Positions 27,517-37,070 of a stretch of 64,000 nt of DNA are shown piece after piece. The stretch's first letter is position 1. Each line of letters opens with the position of its first letter. Below the pieces are notes generated by a model. The model had not been told where the DNA came from, made no database searches, and saw nothing but the letters and a program-made list of their open reading frames with translations. The stretch spans positions 1 to 64,000 of the forward strand of contig NZ_CALMAW010000053.1 of the NCBI RefSeq assembly GCF_937859915.1, given 5' to 3'. Position numbers and translations under genes: made by a program. The stretch comes from an uncultured Sphingomonas sp. (GTDB lineage: Bacteria > Pseudomonadota > Alphaproteobacteria > Sphingomonadales > Sphingomonadaceae).

Positions 27517-29934
27517 ATGAACCGTTTCGCCCTGCTGTCCCTGTACCGCTCGCTCACCCGCCACAAGCTGTATGCCGCGCTAAACGTAGGCGGACTGGCG
27601 GTCGGCATTGCGGTGTTCCTGGTGCTCGCGCTTTACGTTCGCTTCGAAACCGGCTTCGAGACCTGGCTGCCGCGCCACGACCAGGTCTATCTCGTCCAGA
27701 CCGAATGGCATATTCCCGACAGTCCGTTCAACGGTGCCTTTCCCAACACGATGGGCGGACTGCTCGATCAGATGCGCGAGGATTTTCCCGGTCTCGTTGG
27801 CACGCGTATCCGCGGCGGCGAGAAAGGCGGCAGCGTGCTGCGTGGCGGTGGTGCAACCACCGAGGACATCGCGCAGGTCGATCCGAATTTCTTCCGCGTG
27901 TTCGACCTGCCGATGCTGAGCGGTCGCGGCGACACCGCGCTGGCGAGTCCGGCCAGCGCGCTGATCAGCGAGACCGCCGCGCGCAAATATTTCGGGACGA
28001 GCGATCCGATCGGACAGACGCTGACGATCGCGGTCGACTCGCCGCAGGTCTACCGCGTCGCCGGCGTGTTCAGGGATCTGCCCCAAGATACCGAACTGCA
28101 ATTCTCGGTGCTGCTGCCGCTGCCCAAAACGGTGCCCAATCCCTATTGGTATCATTGGGGCAGCACCTCGATCAGCACCTATCTGCGGTTCGCGACCGCT
28201 GCGGACGCGCGGTCCTTCGCGCAGAAGCTGCCGCCGTTCATCGATCGCCGCGGCTTCAAGGATCTCGGCAAGGACGCGCACAAGACCGTCAACCTGACAT
28301 TGCTGCCGATCGCGCGCCAGCATCTCGAGCCGCAGGGACAGCAAAGTGCGAGCCGCAAGATCACCGTCGCGACGCTGGGCATCGTCGGCCTGCTGACTCT
28401 GCTGATCGCGATCATCAATTATGTAAATCTCGCCACCGCCCGCGCCGGACTGCGCGCGCGCGAGGTTGCGATCCGCAAGGTGCTGGGCGCCGATCGCGGC
28501 GCGCTGATCCGCCAGTTCCTCGGCGAGGCGGTGCTGATGGTCGCGGTTGCAGCCCTGGGCGGCCTGATCCTCGCCGAACTGGGGCTACCGCTGGTCAACG
28601 CCGCCGGCGGCCTGTCGCTGACCATCCCCTATGCGGAGATCGTGCCCGCGCTGATCGGGCTGACGCTGCTGGTCGGCATCGTGGCGGGCGCCTATCCTGC
28701 CTTGCTGCTGTCCAGCTTCCCGGCGGCGTCGGTGCTCGCCTCGGCGCGCGCGCCCGGCGGCGGTCGCGCCGGCACGCGGATGCGTGAGACGCTGGTGGTG
28801 GTCCAGTTCGGCCTCGCGATCGCGTTCATGATCGGCACCTTCGTGTTGGTGGCGCAGACCCGTCACGTCCGCAACGCCGATCTCGGCTTCAGGCGCGACG
28901 GCCTGCTCCTTGTCACCTCGCTGAGCGACAGCAATGTCACGCCCGCGCAGGCGCACGCGGTGCTTGCCGCGATGCGCACCTTGCCCGGCATCACCGCGGT
29001 CGGCATCGCCAACCAGATGGCCGGCGGCAGCGGCACCAACAACGCCGACAATGTGCCGCTACCCGGCAAGCCCGGCAACGGGCCGTCGCTGCGCTGGATC
29101 GAGGCCGGGCAGGGCTTCTTCGATGTCTATGGCACCAAGCCGATCGCCGGCCGCCTGTTCGACGACGCGCATGGCAGCGACGACGGCACCAAGCGGGCTA
29201 AGGGGGTGGCCGAGAATATCGTCATCACCAGGAAGGCGGTGGCGACGCTGGGCTTCCGCACACCGGCGGATGCGGTCGGCAAGACCGTCGGCGGGAGCAA
29301 TCCGCTGACCATCATCGGCGTGGTGCCCGATCTGCGCTTCCTGTCGCCACGACTGCCCAATGATCCGACCTATTACGTCTACAAGCGCGACTTGCCGTCG
29401 GATCCGGTCGCGTCGCTGCGGGTCAGCGGCGACCCGCGCGCGATCCTGGCAAGCGTGCGGACGCTCTGGCAGCAGATGGTGCCGCAGGTTCCCTTCGACG
29501 GCGACACCGCAGACGCCAGGCTCGGCAGGCTCTACCAGGCCGACGACCGCGCGACGCGATTGTTCGCGATCGGCGCAGGGCTGGCGGTGCTGATCGGCTG
29601 CGTCGGGCTGTGGGGGCTTGCCTCGTTCAACACCCAGCGGCGGGTGAAGGAAATCGGCATCCGCAAGACGCTCGGTGCCTCGTCGGGCGACATCGTGCGT
29701 CTGCTGATCGGCCAGTTCCTGCGACCGGTGATGATCGCCAATCTGCTTGCCTGGCCGCTTGCGTTCGTCGCGATGCGCACCTGGCTGGCGGGCTTCGACG
29801 ACCGGGTGGCGCTGTCGCCGCTCTATTTCGGCGCCGCGACCCTGCTTGCGGTGGCGATCGCGGTGCTGACGGTGATCGGCCAATCGCGCCGGGCAAGCCG
29901 CGCCGCACCGGCGTGGGCGATGCGTCACGAGTGA
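27517..29934 (+). CDS. MacB/FtsX-type ABC transporter permease
   Basis: An 805-aa permease of the double-FtsX type. N-terminal TM helix (residues 22-40), a large periplasmic domain, FtsX core TMs near 290-420, then a second unit with TM helices near 430, a second periplasmic domain and C-terminal TMs (LFAIGAGLAVLIGCVGLWGL). EVAIRKVLGADRGALIRQFLGEA and EIGIRKTLGASSGDIVRLLIGQF are the duplicated coupling regions. These systems export peptides or lipophilic compounds or confer antimicrobial-peptide resistance. Substrate unknown; no membrane-fusion partner lies beside it. Confidence 0.93.
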   Translation: MNRFALLSLYRSLTRHKLYAALNVGGLAVGIAVFLVLALYVRFETGFETWLPRHDQVYLVQTEWHIPDSPFNGAFPNTMGGLLDQMREDFPGLVGTRIRGGEKGGSVLRGGGATTEDIAQVDPNFFRVFDLPMLSGRGDTALASPASALISETAARKYFGTSDPIGQTLTIAVDSPQVYRVAGVFRDLPQDTELQFSVLLPLPKTVPNPYWYHWGSTSISTYLRFATAADARSFAQKLPPFIDRRGFKDLGKDAHKTVNLTLLPIARQHLEPQGQQSASRKITVATLGIVGLLTLLIAIINYVNLATARAGLRAREVAIRKVLGADRGALIRQFLGEAVLMVAVAALGGLILAELGLPLVNAAGGLSLTIPYAEIVPALIGLTLLVGIVAGAYPALLLSSFPAASVLASARAPGGGRAGTRMRETLVVVQFGLAIAFMIGTFVLVAQTRHVRNADLGFRRDGLLLVTSLSDSNVTPAQAHAVLAAMRTLPGITAVGIANQMAGGSGTNNADNVPLPGKPGNGPSLRWIEAGQGFFDVYGTKPIAGRLFDDAHGSDDGTKRAKGVAENIVITRKAVATLGFRTPADAVGKTVGGSNPLTIIGVVPDLRFLSPRLPNDPTYYVYKRDLPSDPVASLRVSGDPRAILASVRTLWQQMVPQVPFDGDTADARLGRLYQADDRATRLFAIGAGLAVLIGCVGLWGLASFNTQRRVKEIGIRKTLGASSGDIVRLLIGQFLRPVMIANLLAWPLAFVAMRTWLAGFDDRVALSPLYFGAATLLAVAIAVLTVIGQSRRASRAAPAWAMRHE

Positions 29935-30603
29935 ATATGTTCGTGGCAGCACCACTGCCGATTGCTTGCGCATCTCGCCGATCGTGCCGACGGCGCCCTT
30001 GCATGCGGCGGGAAATTCAGCCCGGCCGATCAAAACCGGAGCGACGTCGGGCGTTTTGCAAGTTGGCCTGCGGTGATTTTTCTACGATCCTGACGCCGCT
30101 GCCCCATGCCGGGGATATCCGTGCCATGCTCGAACGGGAGGGTCGCCAGATCGGTGGCTATTATGGCCCGATAGCTGGTCACGCCCGTACTCGGGACCTC
30201 GGTGTCGTCACGGGGTGAGCGCGGGCGAGTTCGAGCGGGTTGATGGGTTGCGTCGCGAAGACTGGTCGCCGATCAACTCGCTTCATGACGGCGGCGAATG
30301 GAGAGCCCTTACTGGGTCGGCTGGTCGACGTTGGGAAGCTGCGCGCCCTGCAGATTGCCGCTCGATACCCGTCGGTTGGATGTCGGAACGCCCGCAGCGC
30401 GTGACTTCAGGACGTCGAAGCTTGGTGGTGAAGCAACAGTCCGCTCTCGGCTGCGGTCGTGACAGAACAAGCGTCGTCGGCATGCGCTAAGTTGGCGAGA
30501 AGGCTTGGCCCGGGGAGTAATGGTCGATAAGCTAAGGCGGGCAACGATTATAGGCTGTATGTAGTTCGGATACGAGGGCGGCGCGTTTCACGGGAGATCA
30601 TCT
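29935..30603. other. intergenic region without a supported gene
   Basis: About 670 bases with only short frames. None has both a ribosome-binding site and a recognisable motif. The composition is less GC-biased than the neighbours. No long inverted or direct repeats were seen. It may be a decayed gene or a long 5' region for the next gene. Confidence 0.45.
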
Positions 30604-31491
30604 ATGAAGACTCGTTTTGCACGTTTCCTTGCGGCAGGCGGAATCGCGTTAGCTAGTCTTTGCTACGAAACGCGCAGCGTTGCGCAGGTCGCGCCCGAGG
30701 CTGCCGCAAGTCAATCCATCACGGTAAACGGTCAGTCCGCTCCGGTGGTGCGCAATTACGTCAAGAAGATCGCCAAGCCCGTGCAGGGTAGACAGATATC
30801 TCGGTGGAACGAGCCGATCTGCATAGGCATTGACGGCATCAGCGAGAAATATGCAAGCTTCATCAATGATCGCGTCTCGGTTCTCGCGCGGTCGATCAAG
30901 CTTCCGGTTCGCCGTCCCGGTTGTCATGTCAATCTCTACATCACCCTGACCGATCAGGCGGACGCACTTGCAAAGGCGTTGGTAGAGGCGCGTCCCAAGA
31001 TTGTGGGGAACGTCAATCACAACGGATTGCTGCAACCCTCTATCGTAACCGCGCTCGAAGCGCCTCGGACGGTGCGATGGATGACGGCAAGCGAAACCGT
31101 AAGCGGTGCAGGGGTGCCCTTTGGGGCGACAAACATGGTTTACAGCGATAGCCTTATTAGCCCCGGCACCCGCGAGGACGTGCTGTCCAAGACGATCATC
31201 ATCGACGAGACGAAACTAAGTGACGTGACACTTCTGCAGCTGGCGGATTATATCGCTTACGTCTCGGTAACGACGCCCGATCTGTCCACGGACTTCTCAG
31301 GGCTGGACAGCATCATGGCCCTATTCGCCTCCAATCCGGATGAACCCCGGCCCACAAGTTTGACGGATGCCGATCGCCGCTTTCTCAAAGCGCTCTACAA
31401 GACGATCCCGGATCGAACGGCATATATGGAACAAAGCGCCATCGCCAAGCAGATATTGAAGGGCGAACGCAGCGATCGGACTGATCAATAG
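30604..31491 (+). CDS. exported protein of unknown function
   Basis: A 295-aa protein with a signal peptide (residues 1-27, ending SVAQ). The domain includes WNEPICIGIDGISEKYASF, RRPGCHVNLYITLTDQADAL and a C-terminal helical tail. I have an impression of a sphingomonad-restricted family with WNEPIC and GC.VN motifs, but no function is known. The two conserved Cys (in PICIGI and RPGCHV) may form a disulfide. Base and codon use is clearly less GC-rich than the flanking genes, suggesting a recent arrival. It stands alone, with gaps over 450 bases on both sides. The start follows GGGAGATC. Confidence 0.8.
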   Translation: MKTRFARFLAAGGIALASLCYETRSVAQVAPEAAASQSITVNGQSAPVVRNYVKKIAKPVQGRQISRWNEPICIGIDGISEKYASFINDRVSVLARSIKLPVRRPGCHVNLYITLTDQADALAKALVEARPKIVGNVNHNGLLQPSIVTALEAPRTVRWMTASETVSGAGVPFGATNMVYSDSLISPGTREDVLSKTIIIDETKLSDVTLLQLADYIAYVSVTTPDLSTDFSGLDSIMALFASNPDEPRPTSLTDADRRFLKALYKTIPDRTAYMEQSAIAKQILKGERSDRTDQ

Positions 31492-31974
31492 AAGGTTCTG
31501 CAGCGGATGGCATCATCGGCACGATCGCCAGGATCGAAACCGCGACGATAGGCAAAATCGGCGCCGGGACGGCTTCTGAATATCCTATCCACGAAGCAAT
31601 GACCGCAATTGGGATGCGACTTCCGCAAGCCGAATGACGAGACCGAGCGGCGACCGGCCGTCTACCGCGCGAGAAGCGGCCGGACGGCGTTCCGGCTGCT
31701 CGCCAGTTAGAGCGCACAAGAACGCGGGAACGCGGGGTGCGCCGTCCAACCGGTACAAGTGATCTGCTCGCGCCGCCGCCGCATCTGAGCGCGAAAACGC
31801 GCTTTCCCGGATATCGTCATAGCGTGAATGGGTCGAAAGCGGGATATCGGCTCGTGGTTCACTCTCAGTCAAACGCGTGGCGTTGCGATCGCGACACACA
31901 TGAGGGTATTGCCAAACTTCGACCCTTATTATATGGAATATCGTATACGAATGATGCGCTGGAGGACTGGAATT
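31492..31974. other. intergenic region with promoter of the hydroxyproline operon at its right end
   Basis: About 480 bases. No supported gene lies in the left 430. The right end carries operator copy A (31936-31951) and the ribosome-binding site GGAGG (31961-31965) for the DapA-family gene. Confidence 0.5.
31936..31951. promoter_or_regulatory. operator-like site A of the locus-wide regulon
   Basis: GAATATCGTATACGAA, with the perfect 10-base palindrome TCGTATACGA at 31941-31950. It shares the word ATATCGTAT with sites B-E and lies 23-39 bases upstream of the DapA-family start. I infer it is bound by the GntR/FCD regulator encoded at 39448-40092. Confidence 0.72.
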
Positions 31975-32898
31975 ATGACGTTTGACGGGACGCTTTGGAA
32001 AGGCGTCTATCCCGCGGCGACGACGCAGTTTGACAACGATCTCTCGGTTGACTGGGATGCGACCCAGAGAGTTCAGGTCGCGCTGGTCGACGATGGCGTC
32101 GATGGCCTGATCTTGCTTGGCACCTGCGGCGAGAATAATTCGCTCGAGCCTGACGAAAAGCGCGCCATCCTGAAGGGTGCGGTGGAAGCTGTTGCCGGCC
32201 GCGCTCCGTTGGTCGCCGGCGTATCCGAGTTCACGACGGCGCGCGCTATCGACTATGTGCGCGATGCGGAGAAGCTTGGCGTCGATGCGCTGATGCTGCT
32301 GCCCGCCATGGTGTATGTGCCGAGCCCGGCTGAGCTTCAGGCGCATTTCCGCGCGGTCGCCGCCGCCACCTCGCTGCCCATCATGCTCTACAACAACCCG
32401 CCAGCCTACCGCGTCAATGTCGATTTCGAGACGCTCGACGCACTGTCCGACGTCAAGAATATCGTTGCGGTCAAGGAAAGCGCGCCCGATCCGCGCCGCT
32501 TTACGGATATGCTCAACCGCTTCGGCGACCGCTACGAGGTGATGGCGGGGCTCGACGATATCGCGCTCGAAGGGCTGATGCTCGGCGCCTCGGGCTGGGT
32601 GTCCGGTCTGACCAGCGCGTTCCCCGTCGAGTCGGTCCGCCTCGTCGCGGCGTTCAACGAAGGCAATTGGCAGGAGGCACGCGACATCTATCGCTGGTTC
32701 ATGCCGCTGCTCCATCTCGATGCCGAGCATGATCTCGTCCAGTCGATCAAGCTCGCCGAGCAGATCATGGGCCGCGGCAGCGAGCGCGTTCGCATGCCGC
32801 GGCTGCCGCTCACCGGGCAGCGCCGGGCCGAGGTGATCAAGTGGGTTGAAGAGGCTGCGGCGACGCAGCCAAGCAAGCGGACTGCGAAGGCGGCCTGA
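31975..32898 (+). CDS. DapA-family deaminase, likely 1-pyrroline-4-hydroxy-2-carboxylate deaminase
   Basis: A 307-aa class-I aldolase-type protein of the dihydrodipicolinate synthase family. The Schiff-base Lys167 is in NIVAVKESAPDPRR, the conserved Tyr139 in MLYNNPPAYRV, and an N-terminal GTCGENNSL loop is present. In hydroxyproline catabolism such a protein converts 1-pyrroline-4-hydroxy-2-carboxylate to 2-oxoglutarate semialdehyde plus ammonia. The assignment rests mainly on the next gene being a hydroxyproline epimerase. Lysine biosynthesis is unlikely in this context. The start follows GGAGG. Confidence 0.85.
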   Translation: MTFDGTLWKGVYPAATTQFDNDLSVDWDATQRVQVALVDDGVDGLILLGTCGENNSLEPDEKRAILKGAVEAVAGRAPLVAGVSEFTTARAIDYVRDAEKLGVDALMLLPAMVYVPSPAELQAHFRAVAAATSLPIMLYNNPPAYRVNVDFETLDALSDVKNIVAVKESAPDPRRFTDMLNRFGDRYEVMAGLDDIALEGLMLGASGWVSGLTSAFPVESVRLVAAFNEGNWQEARDIYRWFMPLLHLDAEHDLVQSIKLAEQIMGRGSERVRMPRLPLTGQRRAEVIKWVEEAAATQPSKRTAKAA

Positions 32899-32904
32899 GA
32901 AGCC

Positions 32905-33903
32905 ATGCGACACACCTTCTTTTGCATCGACGGTCATACCGCCGGCAACCCCGTCCGCCTCGTGGCGGGCGGGGCGCCCTTGCTCCGGGGCGCGACGATG
33001 ATCGAGCGGCGCGCGGACTTCATTGCCCGCTTCGACTGGATCCGCACCGGCCTCTGCTTCGAGCCGCGCGGGCACGACATGATGTCGGGCGGGTTCCTCT
33101 ATCCGCCGACGCGCGAGGACGCCGATTGCGGCATTCTGTTCATCGAGACCTCGGGCTGCCTGCCGATGTGCGGCCACGGTACGATCGGGATGGTCACCTT
33201 CGGGCTCGAACACGGCCTGATCACGCCGCGCGAGCCCGGCAGGTTGCGCATCGAGGTGCCTGCCGGGCTGATCGACATCGAATATGGTGCCGAGGGCGAC
33301 CGCGTCCGCTGGGTCCGGATCCGCAACGTGCCGGCCTATGTGGCAGCGACGGGGATTAAGATCGACGTGCCGGGCTTCGGTCCGCTTAGCGTCGACGTCT
33401 CCTATGGCGGCAACTACTACGCGATCATCGAGCCGCAGGGCGCCTATGTCGGGCTCGACGATCTCGGCGCGTCGCGCATCGTCGCGCTCAGCCGCACGGT
33501 CCGGTCGCTGGTGCAGGCAGCGTTCGAACCCGTGCATCCGCTCGACGATCGCATCCGCGGCGTCAGCCATGTGTTATGGGCGGACAAGCCCAAGGGTGAG
33601 GGCGCGGACGGGCGCAACGCGGTGTTCTACGGCGAGAAGGCGATCGATCGCAGCCCGTGCGGCACCGGCACCTCGGCGCGGCTGGCGCATCTCGTCCACA
33701 AGGGCGTGCTCGCGGTCGGCGATCGCTTCGTGCACGAAAGCTATATCGGCAGCCGCTTCGTCGGCCGCGTCGAGGCGGCGGTGGACGTCGGCGGCGTGTC
33801 CGGCATCATCCCCTCGATCGAGGGATCGGCGACCGCGACCGGGTTCAACACGATCTGGATCGATCGCGAGGATCCTTTCTGGTCGGGATTCTCCGTCGTC
33901 TGA
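32905..33903 (+). CDS. proline racemase-family enzyme, likely 4-hydroxyproline 2-epimerase
   Basis: A 332-aa enzyme with both catalytic cysteines of the racemase/epimerase type: Cys89 in MCGHGTIG and Cys252 in RSPCGTGTSAR. This excludes the dehydratase subgroup, which has Thr. IDGHTAGNPVR is the typical N-terminus of hydroxyproline epimerases. It would convert trans-4-hydroxy-L-proline to cis-4-hydroxy-D-proline. It lies 6 bases after the DapA-family gene and 22 before the permease, one operon. Confidence 0.92.
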   Translation: MRHTFFCIDGHTAGNPVRLVAGGAPLLRGATMIERRADFIARFDWIRTGLCFEPRGHDMMSGGFLYPPTREDADCGILFIETSGCLPMCGHGTIGMVTFGLEHGLITPREPGRLRIEVPAGLIDIEYGAEGDRVRWVRIRNVPAYVAATGIKIDVPGFGPLSVDVSYGGNYYAIIEPQGAYVGLDDLGASRIVALSRTVRSLVQAAFEPVHPLDDRIRGVSHVLWADKPKGEGADGRNAVFYGEKAIDRSPCGTGTSARLAHLVHKGVLAVGDRFVHESYIGSRFVGRVEAAVDVGGVSGIIPSIEGSATATGFNTIWIDREDPFWSGFSVV

Positions 33904-33925
33904 CTGCAACCATGAGGATGTGTGA

Positions 33926-35347
33926 ATGGGCGTTTTGGGGCCGATCAAGCCGATTGCACGCAGTATCGACCCCGATGCGGCCCATCGCCTCAAAGCGACG
34001 CTGTCCTGGCCGCATCTGATCGCGATGGGGGTCGGCGCGATCGTCGGCACCGGCATCTATACGCTGATCGGCGTCGGCGCCGAGCGCGCCGGACCCGCGG
34101 TGATCCTCGCCTTCTTCGTGGCCGGCGCGGTCTGCGCCTGCGCCGCGCTTGCCTATGCCGAGCTGGCGACGATGATCCCGACCGCGGGCAGCGCCTATAC
34201 CTACACCTATTCGGTGGTCGGCGAGACGCTCGCCTGGGTGGTGGGCTGGAGCCTGATCCTCGAATATTCGCTGGCCTGCTCGACGGTCGCGGTCGGCTGG
34301 TCGGGCTATCTGGTCGGCTGGCTGCAGTCGGCCGGGCTGCACCTGCCCGCGCTGCTGCTCAATGGTCCGCATGCCGGCGGCCTCGTCAACCTGCCGGCGG
34401 TGCTGGTGTCGCTGGCGATCGCGGGGATGCTGATGGCGGGCACGCGCGAGAGCGCGACGCTCAACATCGTGCTGGTGGTGATCAAGCTGGTCGCGCTCAG
34501 CGCCTTCGTCGCGCTGTCGCTGCCCGCCTTCGATGCGACGCACCTCCATCCCTTCATGCCCTATGGCTTCGCCAGCCATGCCGACGGCAGTAGCACCAAG
34601 GGCGTGATGGCGGCGGCCGCGATCGTGTTCTTCGCCTTCTACGGCTTCGATGCGGTAGCGACGTCGGCAGAAGAAGCGCGCAATCCTGGGCGCGACCTCA
34701 CCATCGGCATCATCGGATCGATGGCGTTGTGCACCACGATCTACATCCTCGTCGCGATCGCCGCGATCGGCGCGATGCCATTCGCGACGCTCGGCAATTC
34801 GCCCGAGCCGCTGGCGCTGGTGCTGCGTACGCTGCACCACCCGTTTGCCTCCTGGGCGATCGCGGGGGCGGCGCTGGTCGCGCTGCCGTCGGTGATCCTG
34901 GTGATGATGTACGGGCAGAGCCGCATCTTCTTCGTGATGGCGCGCGACGGGCTGCTGCCGCCGGTGCTGGCGAAGGTGTCGAAGCGGACCGGATCGCCGG
35001 TGTTGGTCACCGGGATCACCGGGCTGTTCGTCGCGGCCGTCGCCGGCTTTTTCCGGCTCGACGAGATCGCCGAACTCGCCAATGCCGGCACGCTGATCGC
35101 GTTCATCGCGGTTGGCGGGTGCATGATGATCCTGCGCCGCCGCGCGCCGGATGCCGCGCGCGTGTTCCGCTGCCCCCAGCCTTATGTCGTGGGCACGCTG
35201 GCGATCCTCGGCTGCCTCTATCTGCTGTTCTCGCTCCCCGAGAAGACACTCGTGCGCTTCCTGCTCTGGAACCTGTTCGGGCTCGCCGTCTATTTCGCCT
35301 ATAGCCGCTCGCGCAGCGTCTTGACGCGCGCGGCGGTCAAGATCTGA
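33926..35347 (+). CDS. APC-superfamily amino acid permease
   Basis: A 473-aa transporter with about 12 membrane helices. The APC signature GVGAIVGTGIYTLIG is in TM1, followed by AALAYAELATMIPTAGSAYTY and YGFDAVATSAEEARNP. It belongs to the cationic/small amino-acid (YfnA-like) branch. Context suggests uptake of hydroxyproline, proline or small neutral amino acids across the inner membrane. It is the last gene of the operon starting at 31975 and converges with a DUF885 gene 10 bases away. Confidence 0.91.
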   Translation: MGVLGPIKPIARSIDPDAAHRLKATLSWPHLIAMGVGAIVGTGIYTLIGVGAERAGPAVILAFFVAGAVCACAALAYAELATMIPTAGSAYTYTYSVVGETLAWVVGWSLILEYSLACSTVAVGWSGYLVGWLQSAGLHLPALLLNGPHAGGLVNLPAVLVSLAIAGMLMAGTRESATLNIVLVVIKLVALSAFVALSLPAFDATHLHPFMPYGFASHADGSSTKGVMAAAAIVFFAFYGFDAVATSAEEARNPGRDLTIGIIGSMALCTTIYILVAIAAIGAMPFATLGNSPEPLALVLRTLHHPFASWAIAGAALVALPSVILVMMYGQSRIFFVMARDGLLPPVLAKVSKRTGSPVLVTGITGLFVAAVAGFFRLDEIAELANAGTLIAFIAVGGCMMILRRRAPDAARVFRCPQPYVVGTLAILGCLYLLFSLPEKTLVRFLLWNLFGLAVYFAYSRSRSVLTRAAVKI

Positions 35348-35357
35348 GGCGCGTCGA

Positions 35358-37070
35358 TCAGGGCAGCGCCTTCGTCGCCAGCCGGCTGGCGATCCAGCGG
35401 CTGACCTGATCGTGCAACACGGACAGCGGCATCGGCCCATCGTCGAGCACCGCGTCATGAAAGGCGCGGATGTCGAAACGCGCGCCCAAGTCCTGCTCAG
35501 CGCGTCGACGCTCGGCCAGGAACTGCAACTCACCGATCTTGTAGGCGAGCGCCTGCGCAGGCCAGGCGATGTATCGTTCGGTCTCGCCCTTCACCACTCG
35601 CTCGGGCAATGCCGTGTTGTCCTCGAGGCAACGCATCGCCTGATCGGCGCTCCATCCCTTGGCGTGGAGGCCGACATCCATGATCAGCCGGCAGGCGCGC
35701 CACATGTCGAACGACAGCCGGCCGAAGCGCTCATAGGGCGTGCGGTAGACGCCCATCTCTTCGCCAAGCTGCTCGGAGTAGAGCGCCCAGCCTTCGATGA
35801 AGGCGGTGGGTTCGTCGCGACGTCGGAAAGCGGGCAGATCGGTGCGTTCCTGGCTTAGCGCGATCTGCAGATGGTGTCCGGGGACGCCCTCATGGAGGAT
35901 CCAGGCGGGCAGTCCGAACAGCGGGTCGCCGTAGGAGGACCGGCCGACCATCACGGTGCCGGGTACGCCCTTGCTGGGATCGCCCAGATTATAGCCGCCC
36001 GACGACGCCTCCATCTCGGGTGATTTGGTCCGGATCGTCCAGGTCAGGCGCGGGAGCGTACCGAACCATAGCGGCAGCAAGCCGTCGATCCGCTTGCCGA
36101 TCTCGCTGGCCTTTTCGATGTAGGTCTCGAGATCGGGGGCGTAGAATTGCTTGTCGGTGCGCAGTTTAACGAGGAATTCGGGGAGCGTGCCGGTGAAGCC
36201 CGTGGCGCGCATCTCGACTGCCATTGCCGAACGGATCCGCGCCACTTCTGTCTCGCCCAAGGCGAAGATCTGGTCCGGAGTAAGGTCGGTGGTGGTCGAG
36301 CGGCGGACGGTGAAGGCGTAATAGGCGGCGCCATCGGGCAGGCTGGCGACACCCAAGGCGGCGCGCGCATGCGGGACATAATCCTGCGCGAAGAACGCGA
36401 CCATGCGCGCCTGTGCGGGCTTTACGGCGTCCACGACGGCTTGCCGCGCCGCGAGGCGTAGCGCCGCCTGCCGGTCGGCGGGAATGGTATCGGGCAGGGA
36501 TTTGAACGGAGACAACAGCGGGCTCGCGTCGGCGGGCTGATCGGCGGCGATCTTGAGGATGGCGAGCACGGCGTCTGCCGTGCGCCGCGGCTGGACGAAG
36601 CCGGTCGCCAGCCCGCGGCGCATGTTGGCGATTTCCTGGTCGTAATAGCCGGGGAAAGCGCGAATACGCGCGATCCAGGCTTTCGCGTCCGCCTCGTTAC
36701 GGATTACCGTGGTCATCGCGGCATAGTTGGCGGTGTTGAAGAAGCCGTCGCCATTGTCGAACGGGATGCGGTCCTCGTCCCAGCGCGCACCTTCGATCTC
36801 GATGCCCAGCCGCCAGTCGAGCAAGCGGCGGGTCAATGCCTCCTCGCTGCCCGCGGGCGAGGCGGGTGCGGTGTCGAGCCGAGTCCTGAGCGCCGCAGAG
36901 GCCTGCGCGCGCCGGTCGGCGGCGGCCTTGCGCATGTCCGGCCAGCCGGGGCCGTCGTCGGCGCTGGCCTGGCGGCCGAGCGCTTCATACGCCGTCACCA
37001 CGTCATCGACACGCGAAGCACGCACCGGCGCGGATGCCAGCAGCGCGGCGACGAGGGCGAAGCGGATCAT
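35358..37070 (-). CDS. DUF885 exported metallopeptidase-like protein
   Basis: A 570-aa protein with a signal peptide (FALVAALLASAPVRA). The C-terminal DUF885 domain contains HEGVPGHHLQ (His393 region) and EGWALYSEQLG, an HExxPGH...E arrangement expected for a gluzincin-like zinc peptidase. No activity is established for the family as far as I know. It starts on the last bases of the S9 peptidase gene (ATGA overlap), placing it in the GntR-S9-DUF885 operon. A second DUF885 gene lies at 42728-44491. Role inferred: trimming of periplasmic proline/hydroxyproline-rich peptides. Confidence 0.9.
   Translation of the reverse strand: MIRFALVAALLASAPVRASRVDDVVTAYEALGRQASADDGPGWPDMRKAAADRRAQASAALRTRLDTAPASPAGSEEALTRRLLDWRLGIEIEGARWDEDRIPFDNGDGFFNTANYAAMTTVIRNEADAKAWIARIRAFPGYYDQEIANMRRGLATGFVQPRRTADAVLAILKIAADQPADASPLLSPFKSLPDTIPADRQAALRLAARQAVVDAVKPAQARMVAFFAQDYVPHARAALGVASLPDGAAYYAFTVRRSTTTDLTPDQIFALGETEVARIRSAMAVEMRATGFTGTLPEFLVKLRTDKQFYAPDLETYIEKASEIGKRIDGLLPLWFGTLPRLTWTIRTKSPEMEASSGGYNLGDPSKGVPGTVMVGRSSYGDPLFGLPAWILHEGVPGHHLQIALSQERTDLPAFRRRDEPTAFIEGWALYSEQLGEEMGVYRTPYERFGRLSFDMWRACRLIMDVGLHAKGWSADQAMRCLEDNTALPERVVKGETERYIAWPAQALAYKIGELQFLAERRRAEQDLGARFDIRAFHDAVLDDGPMPLSVLHDQVSRWIASRLATKALP

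Noticed and set aside
29935-30603. Short frames in the gap after the ABC permease (for example 30215-30490)
   Set aside because: They lack ribosome-binding sites, domains or codon bias matching neighbours.
31975-32898. DapA-family gene as lysine-biosynthetic dihydrodipicolinate synthase
   Set aside because: The catalytic Lys and Tyr are shared by the whole family, but it sits in an operon with a hydroxyproline epimerase and an amino-acid permease under a catabolic operator, so a deaminase role is far more likely.
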